A stretch of DNA of 64,000 bases from contig JAHGAU010000020.1 of assembly GCA_019925105.1 (NCBI GenBank), positions 434,001 to 498,000 of the forward strand. The letters are read 5' to 3'. The notes beneath the pieces were generated by a model. It was not told where the DNA came from. It was given only the letters and a program-made list of their open reading frames with translations, and did not search any database. The translations under genes were made by a program, and so were the position numbers. Below, piece after piece: positions 12,500 through 22,583 of the stretch (the first letter of the stretch is position 1; each line of letters begins with the position of its first letter). Source of the DNA: Niebla homalea (taxonomy: Eukaryota; Ascomycota; Lecanoromycetes; Lecanorales; Ramalinaceae).

Positions 12500-13820
12500 C
12501 CTTTTTATTAAGGATATTATTATATATTCTTATTAATGTTACGCTTAAGATAACCGTAAAGTATCTTTTTATATAATTAAAGGTATTTAATTTCTTTATT
12601 ATAAAGGGGAGATTATAATTAATGATTTTTAATTTAAGGTAAAAAACTATATTTTTCTTTTTTATTTATTTTAAAGTAATTTCCCCTTCTTCCCCCGTAA
12701 ACTTTATTAAATATATCCCGTTTACCGTAATAATAAAAGATTACCTTAATATCTTTATTATTTTATACCTTTTTTTACCGGTTTATTTTTTTGATTTCTT
12801 TAACTTTTCCTTTGTCTTTAATAAGGTTATATTAAAAAGGATATTTTTACTTTATAGCTTATATACCGTAATAATTTATTTTATTAATAACTTTCTTATT
12901 ACCTTAAACGTTTTTATTAATTATAATAGATTTATTTTTATTATTATATTCCTTTCTTTTTCGCCTAATAATTATATAGTTATTATTTTCATTTTTTTTA
13001 ATACTATTATTTTCTTTTTTATTTTTATTTCCTTTATTATTAATATTAACGCCGCTTTTATAACTTTTATTATTTAACTTATCCCCGTTTTTTTCCTTAA
13101 AGTTTCCCCCGTCGCTTTTTTACTTTATACGTATTCTTTTTATTTCCTTTTATTTTTGTCCGTTAATACTTTTATTATCGTTTTTTAAGTTCTACGTAAT
13201 TTTTCTAATTCTTTTAAACCTTTCCCCGTATTTACGTAAAAGTCTCTTATTCTTTATAGTCCGATTTATAATATCGGCTAGGTTTTTAATATAATATTTT
13301 TCTATATAACTATAAGGAGGCTTTTTAACGTTTTTATTACCTTTTCCTTTTTTACTTCTTCCTTACGTATTTAATAATTACCTTTTTTTATAGTTTATTC
13401 TTATTTATTTAATATTTCTTTATCTTTATTTAATTTTCTTTTAATTTATATATATTTAATAAAGCCTTTTACGCCTCCGTTTACCCTTTATCCGTCCCTA
13501 TATATTATCTTTATCTTTTTTGTTTTTTATTTATTATCCTTTATAATAATACCTTTATACGTTATATACGTCCTTTTATATATATTTTATTAATTATAAA
13601 CTCTTTATTTAATTTAAAGTTTTTTTATCTTGTATTTATCGTATTATTTATATGATTTATTATTGTTCCTATTAACCTAGGCCGCTTATTTTTTTTCCCC
13701 TTTTATTTTTACTATTATTCAGCTTCCGTTTATCATATTTAAAATATTATCCTTACTATTACTTAAGCTATATACGCGTGTATCGTTTTTGACCTCTGGG
13801 GTCCCGTTGTTCGTCGCCAT
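12500..13820 (-). pseudogene. B1 ORF1 relic, 5' end retained
   Basis: A minus-strand ATG at 13818-13820 opens a frame reading MATNNGTPEV, which the B2 copy at 48313-48315 also has. Coding runs on briefly to about 13740 before stops appear. ORF1 of Tad-type LINEs encodes a Gag-like RNA-binding protein; I did not find its zinc knuckles, and the left limit given here is approximate. The first roughly 60 bp are much less mutated than the rest of the element. Confidence 0.45.
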
Positions 13821-13853
13821 TTCACTTCATCAAATTCTATAATTTATTCAAGT

Positions 13854-16800
13854 AAAATAATATAATTATCTTAAATTTAAGTAATATAATATCTAACTTT
13901 ATATTTTGAATTATTAATATATATATAAATTAACGTTTTTAAATCTTATTTAAATAAAGTTTTAAATTCTGTTATTATATTTTACATAAATTAAATAATA
14001 TATTTTTTTATTTTTTTTATTTTTACTTTATATTTCCGGTTAAGCGGATAAGCGGGTACGTTATTTCTATAAAGTTTTTAATTTATTTTCTTATAATATT
14101 AATAATATTTAAGATTCCTTTAATATTTTTTATATTTTATAATATAGGTTAATTAAGTATCTTTTTATATTTCTTAGGTTTAATTTATATACGTCTTTTT
14201 ACCTTATAGTTTTTTTTTTTTTTTATACTTTAATTTTTAACTTATTAAATAATAACTTTAACTTTAATTATAGGATTTGCGGGAAAAAGTAATTTTTTAA
14301 AAAAATAAATTATTCTTTTTATATCCTATATACTTTAAAAATATCGTTAAAATAAAAAATTAAGTTAATAAGGTTATATTCCCCTTTAAGTATAAAGAAA
14401 ATAATTTTAAATTTAACTTAAGGATAGCTCTTAATATAATATTTATAAGTTTAATAAAAATAAATAAAAATATATATATTCTTTAAGGTATTTTCGTTAA
14501 TTATGTTATTTAATATTTAATATATTAAAGGTAAAATAATATTAATTATTAAAATATATTTTTATTACTTAATATTTATACTTTATATCCGGTTAAAAGA
14601 AAATTTTATATAATAAAATCCTTAATAAATTATATAGTTTCTTTATTAATTTTATATAAAACGTAAATAATATTTTATATATAATATAATAATTAAATAT
14701 GAACTGCAATTTAACTTTACTTTCTTTTTTTATAAGTAGAAAAAATATAGTTTATATATTTATTTATTTATTTATTTATATATATTTCTTATATATACTT
14801 AATTTAATTCTTTATTATATAATCGTTTTAAGTTATTATTCTTTATTATTTAATAGTCTTTTAATAATAACTTTATATAACTTAATTTTTAATCTTAATA
14901 TTATTCTATACAAAAGTAAGTCCGTTATTAATATTTTATATAATTCTTTTATATTTATATTTTTATATATTTATAATATTTAAAGTATTTTAAGTTATAC
15001 TTAATTATTTAAAATAACGTTATTTAATATAATATTTTCGTCCTTTATTTATATTTATAGTTCTTCATATAACTTTGAAGTATTAACTTTTTTTCTTATT
15101 ATTCTTTTATTTATTAAGAATATAACTTATAATAATTTTATTTTAATATTTACCTTTTTATTTTATAGTTTTAAGGTTAATTTATTAATTAATTTATATA
15201 TGTATTTTAAGTATACTTAACGGGTATTATATTTATATTTTAATAATTTTCGGTAAGTTACTAAGTTATCGGGTTATTTGATTCTTAAGATTATACTTTT
15301 TATAATAAGTAAATAATTCTTGTTATTTTTATCTTTTATTTTTTCATCTTTTTTTCTTTATTACCTTAATATATAGTTTTTCTTTTTTTATAAGCTTTTT
15401 TAAGTTATCGGTTATTCTTTTAATATATATAATTATTCGTTTTTATTATTATAAGTATTATTAATTTAATTAATATCGTTTCTTTTTTATATATTAAATA
15501 TTCTTTATACCGTTTAACTTTATTTTACGTAGTTAATAATAACTTTAAATATTATATTATTTCTTTATTTATTTTATTAGGTAATAATCTTATAAATTTA
15601 ATTATTTTCTACTTTTATTTAATAAATTATTATTAATATAAAATAAAACTTATTTTTAACTTAAGATTATTATTTATATTATTTATAATATTATCCTTAA
15701 CTCCCCGTTATCTCTTTAATATTTATAAGCTTCTTTATTATTTCTTAAGTACTCTTATTACCGTTTTACCCTTTCTAATTCTTTGAAATTCTTACTTAGT
15801 TAATTATATTTACTTTTTATTTATTTTATTTAAATTTTTTTATTATTATTCTAATTTACTCTTAATTTTCCCTTATTTATTCCGATTATTTCTTATATAT
15901 TCCTATTTCTTTTTATATATATAAATACGCTTTTTTTCTCTTATTATTTAATTATTAAAATATATACCCTTAAAACCGACTTTATTCCTTAAATTTTTAT
16001 TTTTTTTTAAAGTTTATAAGTTTTTATTATTTTCTTTAATTTTTAATTTTATTTTTAAGCTTTCTTCCTTATTCTTATATTTAAATAAGTTAATTTTAAT
16101 CTTTTTTTTAATATCGTTATATTCTTATAATATAATTTTTTATATATTAACTTTTAATATATTTTACTTAACGGGCGTATTTACGGCTTAAATAATTAAA
16201 CGTTTTCTTTATAAATAATATCCTTAATTTTTAAAATTTTTATTTAAATCTTAAAGTTAATTATAATTAACTTTAATTATAGAAATCTTAGTAAAATATT
16301 ATAATTTAAATTATTTTTTAATATTATAAATACTTATACCGATTTAATTATTTTTATAATTTAAATATTAAATATAACTTATATATAAAGTAATATATAA
16401 TCCCCGTTTATTATTAATATATTTAAGTAATTAACCTTAAATAATTTTAAAGGTTTTTTTTTTATTTATAATTCCCTTATTATACTTAAATTAATAATAA
16501 TAATATTTAATCTTTAATCGGCTTTCACTTTTAATAATTTACTTATTTATTCCGGTTAATAAATAATTATTATTCTTATAAAGTATATTTATTTATTTTT
16601 ATTAAGTATAATTTTAAGGTTTTATCTTAAACCGGTAATTACGATATTATTAATCTTAAGTTATTTATTTTAAATCGTTTTTTAAATACTTTTTCCGTTA
16701 TTCTTAAATACTTCTTTAATAATTATAATCTTTTTACGTTATATATACTTAAAATTTAATACGTTTTTTATAAAGCGGTTTATTTTTTTTTTAAAAAATA

Positions 16801-17792
16801 TAATTAGAATTATATTAAATATATTATAAAAAGTATAATATTGTTTATTAATAAGATCCGTTTAATATCCGGGGCCTATTCCCTTAATAATGTAATAATT
16901 TATTAAAGTTTTTTCTTCTTTTTACTTTTTATTTTTCCTTTTAACTTTTTTTTTAATTTATTTATTAATTTATATAAACTTAACTTTTTCTTTTAAATCG
17001 TAACCCTTAATTTATTATCGTTTTACGGCTGTTTTTTTACTATGCTTACTTCACAATTAACGTTTTTATTAAAAGGGTATCCTTCCTTTATAATAATAAC
17101 TTTACAGCCGAAGTTATTAATTATTCCTTTATTATTGACCTTATTAAAAACCTTTTTTTCTCCTTATATAATTAAGGCGATACTTATTACGTTTATTAAT
17201 ATATTTAGTTATTTATTAAACGGTACGGTTATAAATAATAATAATAATTAATAATTTACGTTACGGTATTTATTTTTACGGTTTTAATCCTTCTTTTATA
17301 TATATTTCCTTTTATTAAAGCTTACGTTACCTTTATTATATCCTTATTTATAATTTATATATTCTTTTATTAAGAATATATTATAATACTTATAATATAT
17401 AAAGCATAATTTTATATTGAATATTTAAGAGTTATTAATATAAAGATTTTTAAACTTAATTAAATTAAATAATCTTAAAGTAAATTAATTATTTCTTTTA
17501 ATATTTTAATTAATATATAAATTCTATTAATAATTTTAAAGCCCTTAATTTATATTTACCGGTTAATTATTAATATTTTATTAAAATAAATTTTAAGTTC
17601 GGTTTTAATATTTAAGTTATTAAGATAATATTATTTACGGTACTTATATAAACGTTATTTATATTATTAAAATATCCTGGAATTTCTTATTTATACGATT
17701 TTAAGGGTATTTAATTTATTATATTCTTTTTATTTATAATACTTAAATAATCCCGTTATAATTAATATATATTAAATTTATTTTTAACGTAG
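13854..17792 (-). pseudogene. X(a) central portion, decayed coding region of unknown product
   Basis: This region is homologous to 38091-41468 and, for its last part, 55950-56127 of X(b). The minus strand near 17030-17170 keeps an open run containing KV-NKGII-NFG and IIIKEGYPFNKNVNCEV. The X(b) copy at 41240-41400 gives KVDNKGIIDDFG and TIKEGYFFNKDVNYKV in the same frame, so the protein sequence is shared. Further downstream the frame is rich in lysine and glutamate and looks like a coiled coil (RC of about 16000-16150). I do not recognise the protein. Short plus-strand open frames in this area, such as 14699-14983 and 17042-17251, are chance frames. Confidence 0.45.
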
Positions 17793-17963
17793 TGTTAGGA
17801 TCTCAGCTGGAGCTGAGTCTCAGCCCTACCGGAGCAGAGCGGCTATACCTTGTTCCGCTTGCTTGGCGCGCACCTTCATATTTGCAACACCCACATAGTT
17901 AGCTACCTACACAACAATCATTCATATCATATACATTTTACCCTTTATACTGAGCACGCTATA
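17793..17963 (+). repeat. E1 5' LTR, nearly unmutated
   Basis: A GC-balanced 171 bp LTR starting TGTTAGGATCTCAGC and ending GAGCACGCTATA. It contains TTGCTTGGCGCGCACC; the CTTGGCGC core is also present in E2/E3 and F LTRs. It contrasts sharply with the RIP-saturated sequence on its left. Confidence 0.85.
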
Positions 17964-18862
17964 ATTTGGTAACAATAGCATAAGATCGCAATAGTTATTA
18001 TTATGGTAGACGTATAGCCGTTATTACGATAATTATAGATCCAAATAACGTAAAAAACGCGACGAGCCTAGTGAACTCAATAAGAGTCTCGTTATTAATA
18101 ACTTTATTCTATAGTATTATTATTATTAGTTCTACTATATTTAATTAATAAATAAATAATCGATACGGTTTAATGAAGCCGAGATTAAAATCGTCCCTTT
18201 TAATAAGTTAAACGACGATATTATAATACTTACCTTTACCGATAAATAATTTAAATAATTCCTTAATAAGTTTATACTTAAACCTATATTAATACTCTTA
18301 AAGATACCGCTAAAAGATCTTATTTTTAATCCTTTTATTTATAATGTTTTCTTTTTTACCCGTTTTCTTATTAACGATATAAATTTATAATATGTTAATT
18401 AATATTTTTAAAGTGAAACTTAAGAATAATATAAATTAATACTTAATAAAATAATTAAAGTTAATATTAATATTAATATATAGCTTTAAATAAAAAAGCT
18501 TAAAAAGAAATTTATATATAGTAAGTAAAGCCTTTATAATACTTTATTATAATACCGATATGTCCTTATTACCTTTACCGTAAATACCTTATTAAATTTA
18601 ACTATAAACGGTTTAATAATAAGTATTTAAGCTACGGTATATACCTATAATCGTGAGATTTAAATAAGAAAAGGTAAACTATAAATATACCGGTTTATAT
18701 ATTATACGTTATTTTATAAAGCTAAACTTTAATACTATTACTATAATATCATTACCCTTAATAAGTCTAATATAACTTTAATATTAAGTTTTTTACTCTT
18801 ATAATACTTACTTTTAAAGTAACTTACGGTTACCCAGCCTTACCCTTATTCTTATTACTTAA

Positions 18863-18984
18863 ACGGATTATAAATAATCCGTCAGTATTTTACCCGGCAA
18901 TACCCCGGAGATTACGGTTTTAAGCGATTTAAAGCTTAAAAAATCACGATTATTTCCCGGGTATAATTACGATAATTACCCGGC
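18863..18984 (+). other. E-group conserved 3' module (E1 copy)
   Basis: It opens with a perfect inverted repeat, ACGGATTAT-AA-ATAATCCGT (18863-18882). Next comes ACCCGG-AATACC, then ATTACGG-TTTAAGCGATTTA. It ends with a near-direct repeat of ACGATTATTTCCCGGG and ACGATAATTACCCGG. The same blocks occur in the same order in E2 (22119-22255), and all but the inverted repeat occur in E3 (52900-53009, minus). It is non-coding by appearance. See findings. Confidence 0.8.
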
Positions 18985-19174
18985 TTAATTTTTTCTCGAT
19001 TTTTTAATATATATTTACCACCACGCCTTAATACTCCATCACCACTTTACCGGTTCCTTTTTACACTTGCTCGGACCTTTAATGAAGGTATATTTACGTC
19101 CGAAACCAGTGTTTATAATGTTTTTAATAATAAATTACTCTTAGGGCAAGCGTATTTTTTTATTGGTAATAAAT

Positions 19175-19345
19175 TATTAAGATCTTAACTAAAGTTAAGT
19201 TTTAGCTTTACCGGAGCGGAGCGGCTTTACTTTGTTCCGCTTACTTAGCGCGTATTTTCATATTTATAATACCTATATAGTTAGCTACCTATACAACAAT
19301 CATTCATATCACATACATTTTACCCTTTAAACTGAGCACGCCACA
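19175..19345 (+). repeat. E1 3' LTR, partly RIP-mutated
   Basis: It aligns to the 5' LTR without gaps. Differences in the first roughly 105 bp are almost all G-to-A and C-to-T (TATTAAGATCTTAAC against TGTTAGGATCTCAGC). The last roughly 60 bp are almost unchanged and end GAGCACGCCACA. It is preceded by GGTAATAAAT, which also precedes the E2 3' LTR; there is no classical polypurine tract. Confidence 0.85.
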
Positions 19346-20406
19346 CGTAGTTTCTTAAAGGTTACCGTTTATACGACTTAATTAATTTAAAAATATTTAA
19401 GTTTTAAGGTTTACTTTTTTATCCTTTTTTTCTTTTTTAAGTTTTTACTTTTTTTTATTCTTTTTATAACTTATTTTATTTTAAGGTATATTTTATATAA
19501 GTTCAGCTTTTTATACGTATTTTTTATTAAGTATTTACGGAATTCCATATTTATTAAACCGTTTTTAAAGCGGTTAATTACGTTTTTTAATATTTATTTT
19601 ATTATTTTATTTATTTTACTTTCTGATTTCCCGGGTTTAATATTTTTTTTTATTTAAGTTATATATAATATAAAGTATATATTTATAATAATTAAAAATT
19701 AAGTTAATTCCTTAAAATAATATTTTAATATTACTTTCCGCTTATTTTATAAAGTCGTTTAAATTTAATTTTAAGAATTCTTTATTTAATAGTTTTTAAA
19801 AGTTCTTTACGTTTTATTTAATAGTATTATTTATAGCTTTATTTTCTTAAGTAGTATTTTAATTTTTAGTTACTCTATTTAATATATTCGTTTCCTTTAA
19901 GTTTTATATTTATTACGTTTATTTATTAATTAAAAGAAATATTTTTCTTAATTTCTTTTTATACGTTATAAATTTATCTTTATATATTATTCAGTTTATT
20001 TTCTTAATTATTTAATTCCCTTAATTTATAAAATAAAGTTTTAATTTTAAATAATACTATAATCTTTTATTATAAAGTTATTAAAGATTTTAAGGTAAAA
20101 GCTAAAATTATTAATAATATTATTAAATTTTTATCTATATTAAATTCTATTATTACTATTAAAAAAGATACTTAAAATTATTTAAGTACCTTTTTTACTT
20201 TATATATATTAATTAATTCCCCTTTAAATTTAAGGGATTAAAGGATTCTTAATAATATTTTATTATTCCTTAAAAAAAGGTTAATAAAGTTTATTATTTA
20301 GGTCTCCTCGATAATCTTTATTATTATTAATAAATATAGGATAGTCCCGTAACTTATATAAATCTATCCTAATCTTCTTTATTTTTCATTTAATATAAAG
20401 TAAAAG
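19346..20406 (-). pseudogene. X(a) segment between E1 and E2, no recognisable product
   Basis: RIP-saturated sequence continuous with X(a) on both sides, as the target duplications of E1 (CGTAG) and E2 (AAAAG) show. No second copy is present in the window, because X(b) is interrupted before this point. I found no long open frame or recognisable motif on either strand. Confidence 0.5.
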
Positions 20407-20555
20407 TGTTAGGGACTCAGCAGAGCTGATCCTTACCGCGGAACCGGGTTCCGCATTGCTTGGCACTCGCACTGTACATAGCTTACCACCACCACACTCA
20501 CTTAGATAATCATTAATACATTACTTTATCCATATATTTTACTAGGGCTCTTACA
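20407..20555 (+). repeat. E2 5' LTR
   Basis: A 149 bp LTR starting TGTTAGGGACTCAGCAGAGC and ending TAGGGCTCTTACA. It includes the imperfect palindrome CGCGGAACCGGGTTCCGC and the shared GCTTGGC core. It is nearly unmutated. Confidence 0.87.
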
Positions 20556-20899
20556 ATTTGGTAGCAATAACGAGTTTATCCATTTTACAATACTCATAGT
20601 AATAATATTAGAGACATATACTTTAGATAACGAATAAACGCGGTAATAATACCGAGAGTCTTTTTATTAACAGATCCTTTAACTAGGAATCTAACCTTTA
20701 TTTATCTTTTACCCATTTACTTTACTTACTTTATCTTATCTCTTAAACGTCGTAATTATAAATGATAGACGTTACCACTTAATGTACGTTTTAACGCCTT
20801 TATTAATTAAAGTTAATTAACGGGCTCTTATTAAAATAGAGTATAGTACGAAGGCCGTAAAATAAGCAAGTATTAAAAATAAAGCACTTAAGGACGAGC

Positions 20900-21780
20900 T
20901 TATTCCATTATTATCTTTGAATTTACCCTTAGAATCCATCCTTATAAACATTAAGATCATTAATACCGATATTGTTAATATAACGTAAATTAATATAAAT
21001 AAAGAGTAATTCTAAAGGCTATTAACTTTAATTTAAACTATACTTATAGTAATTAAGGCCGATATATTTAAATTTAGGCCCAAAAACATTAACTTCCTTA
21101 ATCTTAATAATAATAATATTAAACCGGTAATATATACCGTTAATAACTTAAGAATCTATTATAACGTATTCTTATTTACTTAACGTTTAAGGATTAAAGA
21201 AATAGATCCCAGATTTATAGATTAATATCTTTAAGGTAAAACCGAAAAGTAATAAATAAATAAACCTTATATAATATTTAAAGCCGGAATATATACTGGC
21301 CTTAATCTTTAAATTAATAAGCTTAAGAAGAGGTTTAAGGAATTATTTACGGTAACCTTATAAAAGCTTAAGTTACTTTATCATATTATTGGTAATATCC
21401 GTACTTATAAAGACCCTAAGCAGTACGTTTAAAAAATTATTACTTTTAATAAATATACTATAAGCCTTTTAATTAAGGCCGGTTAAGTAATAATAGCTTA
21501 TAATTACCTTAATATCTATTTCCGGACGTAACTCTTTATGCCTATAATTACCGTAATAATTACGGATCTTATTTAATAAATTAACGACGTTAAATATAAT
21601 TAATTTAATATATATAAGCTTTACTTATTATTACGCTTATTTAGTAACTTTTATTAATAAGATTATTAAGAACGTTAATAAGGCTCTTATTACCCTTATT
21701 GCAACTTTAAGAAAAAGGAGAAATATAAGCCGAATCCTTACTTTTAGAAAAGAAATCTTAATAACTATATTAAAAAAAAA
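20900..21780 (+). pseudogene. E2 Gag-like relic with C-x2-C-x7-H-x4-C knuckle
   Basis: The plus-strand frame is intermittently open from about 20990. Near 21691-21747 it reads Y-P-Y-C-N-F-K-K-K-E-K-Y-K-P-N-P-Y. Reversing only RIP-type changes (Tyr codons from Cys or His) gives the spacing C-x2-C-x7-H-x4-C, a longer-looped relative of the retroviral nucleocapsid knuckle (C-x2-C-x4-H-x4-C). A basic tail follows. The limits of the frame are approximate, as stops are frequent. The Gag assignment is an inference from the knuckle and the element's structure. Confidence 0.55.
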
Positions 21781-22118
21781 AGGAAGAATAAGCATACTAT
21801 ATAAATAATAAGGATAATAAAATCGAATTAAATAACGACGATAAGGTCTTTACCGGGTTTATTATAATCCTCGAAGAACTTATACTTAAATCGCTTACGA
21901 TATTATTAAAGTAAGGTTATAACGTTATATTTACGATACCTATATTATTTAAAATACTTACTATAATAAACGACGTAATACCGGTATTTATAAATTAATA
22001 ACGCTTTATTTAATTATTATATAAATTATACTTAGCAATTAAGAGTTAATACCGTATTTACTTTAAGAAATTCCCCTCCCGCAATATACTTTATTAATAC
22101 CTTTATAAAGCTTACTAT

Positions 22119-22255
22119 ACGGATTATAGATAATCCGTTAATACTTAACCCGGTAATACCTTAGATATTACGGATTTAAGCGATTTAGCTTAATCGTAAT
22201 ACTTAAATTTACGATTATTTCCCGGGTGCAAGTACGATAATTACCCGGGTCGATT
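22119..22255 (+). other. E-group conserved 3' module (E2 copy)
   Basis: The same block order as in E1: inverted repeat ACGGATTAT-AG-ATAATCCGT (22119-22138), ACCCGGTAATACC, ATTACGGATTTAAGCGATTTA, then TTACGATTATTTCCCGGGTG followed by ACGATAATTACCCGGGTCGA. The two CCCGGG boxes are 23 bp apart and could pair as a stem or act as a direct repeat. Confidence 0.8.
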
Positions 22256-22320
22256 TTCCAACTTTCACCTTTTACCGTATACTTCTCAATAATAACCCCT
22301 TTACATAATCACCCCTGCGG

Positions 22321-22429
22321 ATACTCGGCGCTAAAATGGGCCTATATAAGGCTCCGGAACCCCTTGGTATGCAGACTTTTGTGGTGGTTGTTGCTTATGG
22401 GGTATAAGCCTTTTTTGTGAGTAATAAAT
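22321..22429 (+). promoter_or_regulatory. TATA-like box and conserved block just upstream of the E2 3' LTR
   Basis: CCTATATAAGG (22341-22351) lies in a block with CTCGGCGCTAA before it and CCGGAACCCC after it, then TTGCTTATGGGGTATAAGCC. The E3 element has the same block on the minus strand (52745-52840). Conservation between two elements with different interiors suggests a cis-acting role, perhaps transcription or plus-strand priming. E1 has different sequence here. Confidence 0.45.
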
Positions 22430-22578
22430 TGTTAAGGACTTAGCAGAGCTGATCCTTACCGCGGAACCGGGTTCCGCATTGCTTGGCACTCGTACTGTAC
22501 ATAGCTCACCACCACCACACTCACTTAGATAATCATTAATACATTACTTTATCCATACATTTTACTAGGGCTCTCACA
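22430..22578 (+). repeat. E2 3' LTR
   Basis: A 149 bp LTR starting TGTTAAGGACTTAGCAG and ending TAGGGCTCTCACA, almost the same as the 5' LTR. It is immediately preceded by GAGTAATAAAT rather than by a polypurine run. Confidence 0.87.
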
Positions 22579-22583
22579 AAAAG

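Larger units (their letters stand above)
8095..13853 (-). mobile_element. B1: Tad-like LINE (non-LTR retrotransposon), full length, RIP-degraded
   Basis: The element lies on the minus strand. Its 3' end, at the left, is a tandem tetranucleotide (TGATTGATTGATTGAT on the plus strand), and its 5' end is near 13853. A short direct repeat, AATAATAT, flanks it. Minus-strand translation near 9840-10060 shows LINE reverse-transcriptase motifs: GFPKG (family form G-PQGSPLSP) and F-I-N-N followed by IYLLAY, where the family has F-DD. The pattern of LLAYG and STE-like residues after the active site is typical of fungal Tad1-clade elements. Two further copies, B2 and B3, occur in the window. The insertion coincides with loss of about 980 bp of X that is present in X(b). 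Confidence 0.85.
17793..19345 (+). mobile_element. E1: small non-autonomous LTR retrotransposon, 1553 bp
   Basis: Two 171 bp LTRs (17793-17963 and 19175-19345) bound 1.2 kb of internal sequence, and an exact CGTAG target duplication flanks it (17788-17792 and 19346-19350). The 5' LTR is nearly intact, running TGTTAGG...CTATA, while the 3' LTR is heavily RIP-mutated in its first two thirds. Right after the 5' LTR comes ATTTGGTAACAATAGC, a primer-binding-site-like TGGTA(G/A)C also found in E2 and, RIP-altered, in E3. The internal region is too small for pol, and I recognised no protein. It shares a 3' non-coding module with E2 and E3. It is inserted in X(a). Confidence 0.87.
20407..22578 (+). 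mobile_element. E2: Gag-only (TR-GAG-like) LTR retrotransposon, 2172 bp
   Basis: Two 149 bp LTRs (20407-20555 and 22430-22578), 97% or so alike by eye, bound a 1.87 kb interior, with an AAAAG target duplication (20402-20406 and 22579-22583). A primer-binding-like ATTTGGTAGCAATAAC follows the 5' LTR. The interior carries a relic frame ending in a zinc-knuckle-like motif and no reverse transcriptase. Its size and content fit Gag-only non-autonomous elements that must borrow polymerase from a partner. LTR family and PBS are shared with E3, and the 3' module with E1 and E3. Both LTRs are almost free of RIP while the interior is heavily mutated. Confidence 0.87.

Noticed and set aside
14699..14983. 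94-codon open frame rich in I, L, Y and F
   Set aside because: Chance frame in RIP-saturated X(a); the X(b) copy near 38930 has stops, and low complexity explains the length.
17042..17251. 69-codon open frame with an apparent hydrophobic protein
   Set aside because: The opposite strand carries the protein-like sequence conserved between X(a) and X(b); this is its shadow.
17793..19345. DNA transposon or MITE reading of the E elements
   Set aside because: Ends are direct, not inverted, repeats, with 5 bp target duplications and a primer-binding-like site, as for LTR elements.
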